From Mycosarcoma maydis (lineage: Eukaryota; Basidiomycota; Ustilaginomycetes; Ustilaginales), in the NCBI RefSeq assembly GCF_000328475.2, contig NC_026489.1, positions 124,001 to 188,000 on the forward strand: DNA of 64,000 nucleotides, read 5' to 3'. This document shows positions 42,473 through 52,583 of this stretch, one piece after another (within the stretch, counting starts at the first letter, position 1; each line of letters begins with the position of its first letter). Below the pieces are notes generated by a model. The model searched no databases. It worked only from the letters and a program-made list of their open reading frames with translations, and was not told the DNA's origin. The position numbers and the translations under genes are program-made.

Positions 42473-45400
42473 ATGTCGAGCCCTACAGATCAGGTGCCGA
42501 ACAACGATAGCGCATCCCACCCCGCTTCCATCAAGCCAAAGGATAGCTCCACTTCGCTCAGCTCTTTGCCATCTCGCCTTGCTCCACCTCCCACGCTCAA
42601 GCCATCCTCTGCAGACGTTCAACTCGACTTGAGCTCAGCCTCCTCCGAGCCACATGCCTCTACTTTGGCTCGTAATGCCGCTTCGAGACCCAAGTCCGTG
42701 CTGCCCGCTGTTCCATCGTCCATCTCGCCCAAGGCTCGTCCAAGGACCAGCTTGATCGAGACTAGTCAGCTCTGGAAGACTAGCGCTGCAAAACGTGCCG
42801 AAATGCACTGGGCTCTGCAGACCGAACGTGCCCTCTACTCGGACGCCAAGTTCAAAAAGTATGTCGCCCTCGTAGAAAGAACCTTGGCTTCCTTCGAGAG
42901 CGTCAGCGAATGGGCCGACTTTATTTCGTTCCTCGCTCGCCTTCATAAGGCTATCCAGGCATACCCCAACTACAATGCCATCCCTCGCAAGCTCATAGTA
43001 GCTAAACGTCTAGCACAGTGTCTCAATCCGGCTTTGCCTTCAGGCGTTCATCAGCGTGCCCTCGATGTTTACCAACACATTCTCAGCGTCATTGGCCCCG
43101 ACGGTCTCCGGCGAGACTTGCAGGTCTGGTCTAGCGGTCTCCTCCCCTTTTTTCAGTATGCTTCCACATCGGTCAAGCCCACGCTGATTGCTATCTATGA
43201 GTCCTTCTACCTTCCTTTGCAAGATGATCTACGTCCACTCTCAAAGGCACTTCAGATGGCTTTGCTTCCAGGCCTCGAAGACGAGACCAGCGAATACTAC
43301 GAGCGCACAATCCGTCTTCTCGATGCCATCTCGGATGCTGTAACGCAGCCCTTTTTCCTGCAAAACCTCTGGCTCACCTTGATCACCACTCCCTCGGTAC
43401 GCCTAGCTGCTCTCAACTTTCTCAACCGCAGGATGCCGCCCCTTCAAGACACACACGACCCCACCACACTCGTCGGCAAAGATCTTGGTCTAATGGTCCG
43501 TGGCCTTGCCCATGCTCTCAATCACAATGTCCTCCTCGTTCGTCGTAACACGCTCGAGCTTCTCGTCACTCACCTCCAGATCGACCAACCCACTTTTTCA
43601 TCGGCGATCAAACGTCCTAACCAGATCCTCCTCGTCCGCTCCGCCCTCAACGTTGTCCTCCGCAAAGATCTCTCCCTCAATCGTCGCCTCTACACCTGGC
43701 TTCTAGGCGCCGACGAGTCTCCCGAATCCCAAATCAGCTTCTTACAGAAGTACGCCCTCGATCTGGTCCGCAACGCGCTCAAGCAAGACTTTGATCAAGA
43801 CCACACCGATCCGGCGGAGCGTCAAAAGCCGTACCGCATCTTTATCTCACTCTTGGACAAGTGGGAGATCGGCCAGTCCCTCACGCGTGTACTCGCCCTA
43901 GACGCTTTCCACGCTATCAGCGTTCACGTCGCAAGAGGCCAGCATGAGGAGCTCATGACCACGGCAAAAATGCTGTTCGAGGTTGTCGACCCTTTTCTGC
44001 TCTACGGCCGTTTTCTCGACGCCATCATCGATTCGTTTCAATCACAGAAGAGCGCATCAAAGGCGACCTACACGCAACCGCTCGCCCTCCTCTGTTTCGT
44101 CTTCAAAGCGTTCCACATCCACGACGAAGAGACAAAGCAGATTCACGTTCCGCTTCTCTTTGCCACAGTTTCTCAGCTCCTTCTTGAGCATCTGCAGCAC
44201 AACCGACCCCAAGACGACGCCGCATCGTCCAGAACGCTTGACGCCCTCGAGTTACTCAAGCTACTCATCACCGTCATGCCGTCACGTGTATTTGTTCGGG
44301 TAGCAATCGCCAGTCCCATCGCCACGCCCACCACTGACTTTGTGGACCAAGCACGTAGCTTCTACGCTTCCAGCGAGACGGACAGCCAACAGGCCGCACG
44401 AAACTTTCTGAGCTTTCAAGATAGCTCATCAGCAACAGCGCTCATCAAGCTTTCGGCTCAGATCTGCCTCGAAACCGCCCAGCGTGCCAAGCAGGCTCCC
44501 GCTGCCACCGAAGCCTTTGTTCGCGCTCTCGACGTCTTTGCCGATGCCATGCGCGTTATTGATGGCTCTGAAGCTGCTCAAGAAATCGCATTGGTCACCT
44601 CGACAGCCGCTCCGTCGGCCAAAGCTCAAGCGCCACCAGTTTCGACGCACAAGCTTCCCTGGGACGCAGCCGGCTGGACAAACTCGCTTTTGCCGTATCT
44701 CAACCACACTGCCACATTCGCAGAAGTGGAGCGCATCGTCGAAGTCTTGATCTCGTGCAGCATCTGTCGAGCGCTCCAGAATCCGATCCAGCTCGATCCG
44801 CCGCATGTGTTGGATCGCATCGTTGCCTCGCTCTTCCGCTACCTATCACCCGCCATGGCTCCCTACCACGTTCGTGCTGTTGAGCTGCTCTGGGCCACCT
44901 ACAAGGTCACCCAACGATCTCGCCTAGAGACTGTCGTGGCACAGCAGCTGACTGGCGTCAGTGTCACCGGTCAAGCTAGCGTCTCGACTCGATCCGCCGC
45001 TCTCGTCGCGTTTGGCACCTTCTGGCAATTATCCGAGGACGTCTCTACCGATGAGCTCCGTACGCCGCTGCTTCTCGTCTTGGACAATCTCCAGTCGCAC
45101 GATGCAGACGAGCGGCATCAGGCCGAATCATGGCTGAGGGCCAACGTGCGATCCTACCTCAAGATCGTAGACCCGCTACTGCACATGCTTTTGCGCAATC
45201 GGGCCGCTTCGCTGACGTCAGCGTCCTTGGACATCTATGGCAGTCAGGTCACCTTTTCCCAGATCGACGAGCCATTCAACCAGCAATTGATCCAGTATGC
45301 ACTCCGCACGCTGTCCGCTGTAGCGCGGTTCGGTGGACTCAGTTTTGCTAGATCGCTTGCGGCAACATCGCTGTCGGCTACGCTCAGCACCACCACCAAG

Positions 45401-48400
45401 CAGTTCGTTCGGGCCGAGATGCTCACCGCTTCGACGTCTTATCTGGATGCCTTGCTCGATGAATGCAGCATCTGGATCAGCGCGCAACCATCGCCTCGCC
45501 TCCAAGAGAGCTATTTCTCCGTCTTGACGACAACGCGAGCCGCTGCTGTCGACCTTGTCCACTCTCTTGTGCAGCGAAGCTCGACTTCGCGCAATCGCAC
45601 CAACCAACTCGAGACGCTCTTGATCGAAGCGTTGCTCATGGCGATTCACCAGGGCTCCATAACCCTCCAGAACAAGATGCTGCATACACTACATACCATA
45701 CTCGCAGCCAAGACGAGCCACTCGAGCCGACCAGATCTGCTTCAGAGACGCCTCTCTAACACATCGCAGTCCCTAAGCCTCCACCAGCGCGGCGACTCTA
45801 CGGGACGAAGCGAGACAGAGACCACTACGCCTGTTCAGACGCAAAAGTCGACATCAGTAGCAGCGTGGACGGCAGCCGCCTCGAAGCCGCATCGTCTCTT
45901 GACGCCTCTATTGCAGCGCGCGCTTGTGACGCCGTCAAATCGAGCTGTCCTTCAGCACTGGACGGATTTCATCCTGATGACCGCGCCGCTCTATCGCAGC
46001 AGCGCCGCCGCACTCCTGTTGCCGCTCAATCGCACGGTCTGCGACTTGATCGCAAGGGCCACGCTCGAAGTCGCTGACTCCTACATCCCAGGTGCCAGCA
46101 GACCCACATTTGGAGCAGAGCTGGTGGTTCAGTCCCATGACACGCCATGCTCCTTTCTCGAATCGGATCTGATTCTGCTCATTAATCTCGCCGAGCGCTC
46201 CTTGATGCTCGCAGGTGGAAACACGACTGATGAAACAACGGTGCCGACAATGCCAGGGGACGGGGATGAAAAAGACCGCGCTACAACTGAAGTGACCCCG
46301 ATCGTTATCACCGAAACTACGACGCAGGATCAAGGCCTGCTCGGCTACGTGACCAACGTCTTTTCCTCCGACGTTGGCGATGCAGAAAAACCAGACGCGC
46401 CTCGCGATGGACCCAAAGGTCCGCTTTTACAGACCGTGCAAACGCTGCATCGCGTATGGACGGTTTGCGGCACCGAACTTTCGCCTACGGACGCAAAGTC
46501 GCTCTCTCTCGACGCTATGACTTCAAAACTCAAGCTGCGATGCCGTCGTGCATTCGAACGCATCTACCGCGTCCACCCTGCCGAAACGGTCGAGGCGCTC
46601 CTCCACTGTTGGCAGTCTAGTGTTAAGCCTGGCCGCCGCCGAGATCCTGCCGCGACAGCTGCCGTCATTGAGATCCTGGACATTGTCACGCCGAGTGCAC
46701 AGATCCTCGTCACGTTCCTCTGCGACGTTCTGGCGGCGCGCATCGCAAAGGGTGACGACCGAGCTCGCAAGAGTGCTACAACGTCGACATCCACGGTCTC
46801 GGATGCGACGCTGTTCCTCTTCTTTGACGCCATGCTGACGAGAATCGAGCCGCAGGAAGCGACACAAGTGTGGCCAGTGATGCTGGTGTTTGTCAAGGAC
46901 TTTGTTGCCAACAGTATGGCTCGCAAGACGCACGTCTATCCTATGCTTCGGCTGCTGACGGCGCTCGGCGAGAAGATTTGCTTGACGTCGGCGATCGAGG
47001 AGCGTCGAACGAAACGCGAGCTGCAGGATAACTTGGCGAAACTGATCGATTCGTGCATCTTGATCTCGGGCAAGTCGTTCGACCAGTCTACGTGGATCCG
47101 TCGTTCGGGGCGCGACAATGCAGATGACGTAGACAATGAAGCAGCCGAATTCACGGCTGAGCTGCTTTCGCTTGAAGATGGTGCGGCGGCTGCCGAGGCG
47201 GTGGGCGCGAATGCGGTGATTGACGCCATCAACCGGTTTCTGGCGACGCGCGCACTGGCGGCGCTGCGCAAGGTGCAAATGGACACGGATCGCATTCTGG
47301 CGATTGTCTCGAATGCAGTGTACTACATCGTGGCTCCAGCGGCCCGCACGAGGTCGCGCACGATGGAGATCGACGCTAGCGTTCTGGCTGTGATTTGCGA
47401 GCTGGTTCGCATGCCCGGGGCGGTGAAAGCGTGGCGCAGCACGGTTGCAGAGATGTTTGGAGACGGGCGATTCTTCAGCATGGGATTGGCGAAAGCAGAA
47501 GCGTGGAAGCCGATTATCCTGGCGCTCATGACGCAGGACAAGGAGCGCGTGCCAGAGCTGGTTGCGCGGGTGGGCGCATCGGCGGGCGCAGCTAACATCT
47601 TTGCGAATCGCGAGCTCGAGATGCTTTCGCGCGCACTCAATCTACGACGTCTGTCGTTCACGCTGTTTACAGGCGAACGCGATGCATTTCTGACACAGCT
47701 CCCTATGATCCAGGAGAAACTGGTCGACTTGCTTCGTGCCTCGGTGTCGGAGATTCTGCATGCCGAAGTATACCTGTGCTTGCGCGTGATGCTGGTTCGA
47801 TATTCGGCGCGAAACCTGGCGTCGTTCTGGCCAGTGCTCATGACCGAGCTGATGCGGCTGTATGATCGAGTAGCGACGGATGTGCATGTAGTTTCTTCGG
47901 CCGACGGACGCCATTTGCTGCTGTCGACGCTCAAGCTGTTGGATCTACTGGTGCTGATGCAGCCCGAGGAATTCCAAATCCACCAGTGGCTCTTTATCAC
48001 TGATACCATCGACGCCGTGTATCCTACGGACGACTATCAGCCGCAGACACTGCTCGATACTCTGGCTACCACCTTTGCTGCCGCGTCCACACGCTCGACT
48101 CCATCCACACCTTTGCGCTCCGCCCGCAACAGGTCCTTGCAAATCGGACACGTACGCAACATCAATGAGCTCGCCGAGCTCATTCCCTTCTTGAACAGTG
48201 TCTCCCAGAACGCCTTCGAGGCCAACTATCGAGACGATCCCATCGACTGGATCCACGTCGATCAGTGTCTGCTCACCGATATGTTTGACACCTCCCAACC
48301 CGCGCAGCACACCACCACGCGCGACACCACCGCTGCCACTGCCACTGCCGCCCCCGCTAGCGCCTCTGCCCAAGAAATTGCCGTGCCGCCCAAGACCGAC

Positions 48401-48403
48401 TAG
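42473..48403 (+). CDS. DOP1: DOP1 (Dopey) family protein
   Basis: Very large peripheral protein of the Golgi/endosome that in yeast works with Mon2 and the flippase Neo1 in retrograde traffic. 1976 residues from the ATG at 42473 (MSSPTDQVPNNDS); the open frame extends upstream but without an ATG. Single exon. The conserved Dopey N-terminal region starts about 126: KFKKYVALVERTLASFESV, EWADFISFLARLHKAIQAYP, IPRKLIVAKRLAQCLNPALP, GVHQRALDVYQHIL, LLPFFQYASTSVKPTLIAIY, YYERTIRLLDAI. The remainder is alpha-solenoid-like helical repeat sequence with Ser/Thr-rich loops, and a C-terminal conserved block near 1780-1960 including NELAELIPFLNSVSQNAFEA. The last 45 residues are Ala/Thr-rich. It converges with RAD3, 133 bp between stops. 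Confidence 0.93.
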   Translation: MSSPTDQVPNNDSASHPASIKPKDSSTSLSSLPSRLAPPPTLKPSSADVQLDLSSASSEPHASTLARNAASRPKSVLPAVPSSISPKARPRTSLIETSQLWKTSAAKRAEMHWALQTERALYSDAKFKKYVALVERTLASFESVSEWADFISFLARLHKAIQAYPNYNAIPRKLIVAKRLAQCLNPALPSGVHQRALDVYQHILSVIGPDGLRRDLQVWSSGLLPFFQYASTSVKPTLIAIYESFYLPLQDDLRPLSKALQMALLPGLEDETSEYYERTIRLLDAISDAVTQPFFLQNLWLTLITTPSVRLAALNFLNRRMPPLQDTHDPTTLVGKDLGLMVRGLAHALNHNVLLVRRNTLELLVTHLQIDQPTFSSAIKRPNQILLVRSALNVVLRKDLSLNRRLYTWLLGADESPESQISFLQKYALDLVRNALKQDFDQDHTDPAERQKPYRIFISLLDKWEIGQSLTRVLALDAFHAISVHVARGQHEELMTTAKMLFEVVDPFLLYGRFLDAIIDSFQSQKSASKATYTQPLALLCFVFKAFHIHDEETKQIHVPLLFATVSQLLLEHLQHNRPQDDAASSRTLDALELLKLLITVMPSRVFVRVAIASPIATPTTDFVDQARSFYASSETDSQQAARNFLSFQDSSSATALIKLSAQICLETAQRAKQAPAATEAFVRALDVFADAMRVIDGSEAAQEIALVTSTAAPSAKAQAPPVSTHKLPWDAAGWTNSLLPYLNHTATFAEVERIVEVLISCSICRALQNPIQLDPPHVLDRIVASLFRYLSPAMAPYHVRAVELLWATYKVTQRSRLETVVAQQLTGVSVTGQASVSTRSAALVAFGTFWQLSEDVSTDELRTPLLLVLDNLQSHDADERHQAESWLRANVRSYLKIVDPLLHMLLRNRAASLTSASLDIYGSQVTFSQIDEPFNQQLIQYALRTLSAVARFGGLSFARSLAATSLSATLSTTTKQFVRAEMLTASTSYLDALLDECSIWISAQPSPRLQESYFSVLTTTRAAAVDLVHSLVQRSSTSRNRTNQLETLLIEALLMAIHQGSITLQNKMLHTLHTILAAKTSHSSRPDLLQRRLSNTSQSLSLHQRGDSTGRSETETTTPVQTQKSTSVAAWTAAASKPHRLLTPLLQRALVTPSNRAVLQHWTDFILMTAPLYRSSAAALLLPLNRTVCDLIARATLEVADSYIPGASRPTFGAELVVQSHDTPCSFLESDLILLINLAERSLMLAGGNTTDETTVPTMPGDGDEKDRATTEVTPIVITETTTQDQGLLGYVTNVFSSDVGDAEKPDAPRDGPKGPLLQTVQTLHRVWTVCGTELSPTDAKSLSLDAMTSKLKLRCRRAFERIYRVHPAETVEALLHCWQSSVKPGRRRDPAATAAVIEILDIVTPSAQILVTFLCDVLAARIAKGDDRARKSATTSTSTVSDATLFLFFDAMLTRIEPQEATQVWPVMLVFVKDFVANSMARKTHVYPMLRLLTALGEKICLTSAIEERRTKRELQDNLAKLIDSCILISGKSFDQSTWIRRSGRDNADDVDNEAAEFTAELLSLEDGAAAAEAVGANAVIDAINRFLATRALAALRKVQMDTDRILAIVSNAVYYIVAPAARTRSRTMEIDASVLAVICELVRMPGAVKAWRSTVAEMFGDGRFFSMGLAKAEAWKPIILALMTQDKERVPELVARVGASAGAANIFANRELEMLSRALNLRRLSFTLFTGERDAFLTQLPMIQEKLVDLLRASVSEILHAEVYLCLRVMLVRYSARNLASFWPVLMTELMRLYDRVATDVHVVSSADGRHLLLSTLKLLDLLVLMQPEEFQIHQWLFITDTIDAVYPTDDYQPQTLLDTLATTFAAASTRSTPSTPLRSARNRSLQIGHVRNINELAELIPFLNSVSQNAFEANYRDDPIDWIHVDQCLLTDMFDTSQPAQHTTTRDTTAATATAAPASASAQEIAVPPKTD

Positions 48404-48536
48404 CTCTTCCATGTACCATCTTTCTCACAGCAAGACAATCATGAATCTTGAATTGCACATACCACACCAGTCCAATCACGAATGCCCAGTTTGCCGTTTC
48501 GCTCGGTACATACGTGAACGCGGGAATGAGCGCCTG

Positions 48537-51089
48537 TTACGCCTGCTGGATCACCGAATCGACGTCCATCTGAACCAACTCGTCGCCCTCGCCAAACTCC
48601 CTATCGAAATCGTCATCCTCGTCCTGCCTATCACGCTCGACCACATGCGTATCCGAATCAGTATCGTCCTTGCCCACCACTTGTCCACTGGCGTCCACCG
48701 TGAGCTGACCGCGCATGAGCTTGGCAAACGTCTCCCTCTCTTTGGCCTGCCTAGACTCGATATCGGCCAACTCCCACAAGCTGACGCCGTTCTTGCCTTC
48801 GGGGTAGGGTTGCGCCATGGACCGGATGAAAAGCTTTGACTCTACGATGGCCATATCCGTGGATAGATTCGAATGGGTTTCCTTGATATACTGTGCGATC
48901 CACTTGGGCAACTTGTTGCGCTTGTCGGCACGTGCGAATCGTTTATCGGCAAACACCATAAGACCGTAGTCGGTCTTACCTCGCAACACACGTCCTACGC
49001 ACTGCGCCGCGTGTCGCATGGCGTCAAAAGTCAAAAAGTCGTTTTCGCGAATTCGAAAGTTGTCGCGCAAAAACTCCAATCGCGCCTTTAGGATGCGCGA
49101 CTCGGTGTACTGGTACGGCACACCGAACATGATCACCGCGCGTCCGTAGTTGTGATCGAAATCGATACCCTCAGACACTTTACCTCTAGCGACCGAGAGC
49201 AGAATCGCACCTCGACCGTTGTCGCATGCCCGACGGTAGTTTTCCAGCGCAATACTCGTCTCGGGGGCGTCGGGTGTTTCGATAAAGATGAGCTTGTACT
49301 TCCACACTTCATCGAGAATGCCCATGTCGTGCCACGCGGCCACGATGCTCTCCATGTACAGATAGGAGGGGAAGAAGGCGACAATGCCGTCCGGAACGCA
49401 TTTCGCATACTCGATGAGGATGCTGCCATAGTTGCGCACCACAGCTGGATCGTTACGCACCTCGAAGCGCGAACTGATGGCCACCTGGTCGCTTCCTCTC
49501 GTGATGACGAGCGGCAGAAAACACTGGCGAGTGAGCGTCATGGCGTACGACTCCTGCACAATGGCGTCGAATTTGAGCATCTTGGGGTACATGTCGAGCG
49601 GACTAATGGTTCCACTAGTGATAATGACGCTCGAGAAGCGTTCAAAGACTGGCGCGATGGCGAGACTGGCGTCCAAACATGTGAAATGGAAGATTGGATT
49701 GGGCACGGTAGCGTTTTCGGTTTCAAAGGGTTCGAGGATGAGCAGGAAGCCTTTGTCGTAGGTGGCTACGAGCGTCGCAAATGCTGCCACTTTTTGCAAC
49801 GCCGAAAATTCATCGAGACGAGTGAGTTCGAGCGTGCCTACGAGCATGCGGAGTCGTTCGGCACAAAAGCGGAGCGGTTTGCGCTCAATGTAGGTAATGT
49901 CCTTCAAGTGCTGCAGGAAGCTCGCTGGAGTCTCGGCGACGACGTGCAGGACGCGCATGCGTGTTTTTAGGTACTCGACAAAGCGCTTCAAGAAGGCAAC
50001 AAAGTGTTCGGCTCGACGAATGTTGCCCGGCACAGCTTCTTGTAAGAGATCGTCTGGTAGAACGGGGTTGGCCATGAAAGACTCGGCTTCCCTCTGCTCG
50101 CCTTGTTGTTGCAAGCCCTCGACCAGACGCGCATATTCGTCCTGTAGCTTGGATGCGTCCGTCTTTTTAATTTCGTCGACACGTTCCGAGAGTTGATTGA
50201 TGCTTCGATATGCGCTGTCGAGCATGGGCCGTGTGAGGTCGATGGAAAGAGACTCGATGCATACATTGTCTATGTTGTGCGCCTCGTCGAACACGACGAT
50301 GGCATCCTTGCTCATCTCTTTACTGACCTGCTCGGCGACCTTGGGATCGAGCAGGTAGTGGAAGCTGTAGATAATAATGTCGACGAAGGGCATCATGCGT
50401 CGGATGGCAAAGTAAGGACATATCGCCTTTTCGCGAGCGTACTCTTTGACTTCTTCGAGTGTCCAGACGCCTTGTGGGATAAGTTGACCCGGTTCCATCT
50501 TGCCGAGCTCTTCGTGAAAATTGCAGAGTTCGACGCTACCAGGATCTTGACGGCCCTTTTCGCAGGCCCAACTGCTGGTCATGTCCCTACACCTGGCATC
50601 GACGACCTTGCCCTTGCGCTCACGACTGACATCTGGATGGATGCAGAGATTTTTACGCGAACTGAGGCCTAAGGCGAGGATGTCCTCCATCTGCGATCCA
50701 GTATTTCCCTTGCCGTTCATCTCGATGTTGTGCTCTCCAGGACGGTCACTGCTTTGGCTCTCCTTCTTGAGCACCCCGGAAGCCTGGTCTTGTTGGACAT
50801 TGTACCTCGCCCTGTACTCCATCAAACGCTTCAGCTCTGCTAGAGCCTTTTCGATCTCAGGAACCGTACGCGAGCAGTAGATGAGCTTGCGCTTGGCAGG
50901 ATGGAACTGCTGGTAGGATACGATGAGACTGAGAAGCGAGACGGTTTTGCCGGTGCCTGAAGGCATCTCTAGAACACAGTGACCGTTGGCATCGAGCGTG
51001 CGTTTGAGATCAGTCATGTACGCATACTGCTCCGGATAGATTTTGGGGTAAGGGAAGAGCACGGGGAGCTCATCGATGTAGAACTTCAT
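48537..51089 (-). CDS. RAD3: RAD3/XPD DNA helicase, TFIIH subunit
   Basis: 5'-3' DNA helicase of TFIIH, needed for nucleotide excision repair and RNA polymerase II initiation. 850 residues from the ATG at 51089 (MKFYIDELPVLFPYP, exactly the family start), single exon; yeast Rad3 is 778. Walker A MPSGTGKTVS near 43-52; iron-sulfur cysteines in KNLCIHPDV, SSWACEKG, ELCNFHEE and AICPYFAIR; DEAH box VFDEAHNIDNVC near 263; helicase C-terminal motifs GRAVIMFGVPYQYTES and QCVGRVLRGKTDYGLM. Two differences from the family: an in-frame hydrophilic insert of about 30 residues at about 100-133, before the first iron-sulfur cysteine (DQASGVLKKESQSSDRPGEH and following), and an acidic C-terminal tail (DTDSDTHVVERDRQDEDDD). 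Confidence 0.96.
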   Translation of the reverse strand: MKFYIDELPVLFPYPKIYPEQYAYMTDLKRTLDANGHCVLEMPSGTGKTVSLLSLIVSYQQFHPAKRKLIYCSRTVPEIEKALAELKRLMEYRARYNVQQDQASGVLKKESQSSDRPGEHNIEMNGKGNTGSQMEDILALGLSSRKNLCIHPDVSRERKGKVVDARCRDMTSSWACEKGRQDPGSVELCNFHEELGKMEPGQLIPQGVWTLEEVKEYAREKAICPYFAIRRMMPFVDIIIYSFHYLLDPKVAEQVSKEMSKDAIVVFDEAHNIDNVCIESLSIDLTRPMLDSAYRSINQLSERVDEIKKTDASKLQDEYARLVEGLQQQGEQREAESFMANPVLPDDLLQEAVPGNIRRAEHFVAFLKRFVEYLKTRMRVLHVVAETPASFLQHLKDITYIERKPLRFCAERLRMLVGTLELTRLDEFSALQKVAAFATLVATYDKGFLLILEPFETENATVPNPIFHFTCLDASLAIAPVFERFSSVIITSGTISPLDMYPKMLKFDAIVQESYAMTLTRQCFLPLVITRGSDQVAISSRFEVRNDPAVVRNYGSILIEYAKCVPDGIVAFFPSYLYMESIVAAWHDMGILDEVWKYKLIFIETPDAPETSIALENYRRACDNGRGAILLSVARGKVSEGIDFDHNYGRAVIMFGVPYQYTESRILKARLEFLRDNFRIRENDFLTFDAMRHAAQCVGRVLRGKTDYGLMVFADKRFARADKRNKLPKWIAQYIKETHSNLSTDMAIVESKLFIRSMAQPYPEGKNGVSLWELADIESRQAKERETFAKLMRGQLTVDASGQVVGKDDTDSDTHVVERDRQDEDDDFDREFGEGDELVQMDVDSVIQQA

Positions 51090-51841
51090 ATTGGCAGATC
51101 GACCACGGCTGTACAGGCTGTACAGGCTGTACGAGCTGTGCGAGCTGTACAAGCTCTGCCGAGAATAGCGTCTCGGTGGATGACAAGGTCAGCGTTGATG
51201 CAAAGGACGATGGTGGTGGTGTGGACCGGAATTGGTATGCTGAGTAGCAGGTAGCAAATAGCAAGGACCCTGTGACAGTTTTGACATTTCTCAGCCGTGG
51301 CCGTGCTCACGCTCGTGGCTGAGTTGCGCGCATGTGGAGTCAAGCAAGCGGGCGGTCCAAATCGGGCCAACTGTGTCGCAGCAATCGGCGATCTGGAACT
51401 GGATTTCCAAGCATCCCGCACGAATCAGACTTGGAAGTGTACATACGTGATAGACACGTTGCACGTTCCGATACAAGTTGGGCTTTCAAACGCATTCACG
51501 ATTTATTATAAATCATTCAATACAGAGGGCTTCCTTGCAGTGGCTTTGAAATCGGCGCAAAAAGACATTCCCTCAGAGGAATCACAGAAATAAATAAACA
51601 TTTGAAGGATTTGTAATTGTGAATCAAAGCACAAACGGAAAACGAAATAGCAGAGAGGCAGAGAAGGCTTTTGAAAAGTTCGAACTTTGACCAATCGCGA
51701 AGCACTGAATTCTGCGCCATATGGATGCACTGTATCAGTGTACAGTACGGTGTCTGCTCTCGTTACTGTAGTTGGGTGGATCTTGAATTGAACAGGGCAG
51801 CGTTACATGGGCGGTACACCACACAATCTTCAACATCGCGC

Positions 51842-51872
<31 letters not shown>

Positions 51873-52583
51873 TCTTCTCGCTGTGACAGTGACAGACTAT
51901 GTTGCACGTACGACTCTGTGACTGCTTGATTCACGATGAGGATTCGTGATTCACACTCGTGACTGCCCCAGCCCTTGCTGCTCAGCTCGCCACTCGCCAC
52001 TCGACTCTGTGCACTGCGGTGCTGAGCAAGCAACCTTGGCTAACCCCGATAATTCACGATTATTGAACAGAGCCGCATTCTTTGGCGTGCGATTTTTGGT
52101 TTTGGTTTTGCTTTTTCTCTTTCTCTTTCTTTCAGTTGCTAGAGAATCACGAAGATAAATCGTGAGCGCAATTCACGATCCACGATTTCACGATTGGTGA
52201 CTGCGTTGCTCCGCCTGCAAAAATTTTCTTTGGATACCATTCAAAGGTCTGAGCGAGCCAATTTGTGCGACAAATTCCAACACAACTTGTCCTTCCTCTT
52301 CCTCTTCACCATCATCCGTTCATCCTCCCTTCCGCCCATCTAGGCGTTCATCTTTCATTTCACAGAGCTATCGCTATCGCTGGCACTGTTCATCATCATC
52401 TTCTTTTCAGAGCGCATCGCATTGTACGCTCTTTCTTTCTTCGCCTGAAGAATTCAAAAGTCGATCTTATCTCGACAAGACTCACTCCTACACCGGTGTT
52501 AGCTACTTGCGATCAGTGATCCTCTGTAGCCTCTTCACCCATCCATATCCTTTTCTCTCATAACACTTTGTCACACCGTAAAT
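51090..52583. other. Divergent promoter region, RAD3 and eEF3
   Basis: About 1.5 kb. It holds a poly-T tract of about 20 at 51848-51867, heptamer motifs at 51930-51960, 52050-52065 and 52155-52200, and a long pyrimidine-rich block (about 52285-52360) typical of strongly expressed fungal promoters, serving eEF3. No gene seen. Confidence 0.6.
51108..51161. repeat. 9-bp tandem repeat, six units, just upstream of RAD3
   Basis: Units GCTGTACAG, GCTGTACAG, GCTGTACGA, GCTGTGCGA, GCTGTACAA and GCTCTGCCG lie 19 bp before the RAD3 ATG, within the presumed leader. On the minus strand they stay open in the RAD3 frame (Tyr-Ser-Leu units), but no ATG precedes them. Confidence 0.9.
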
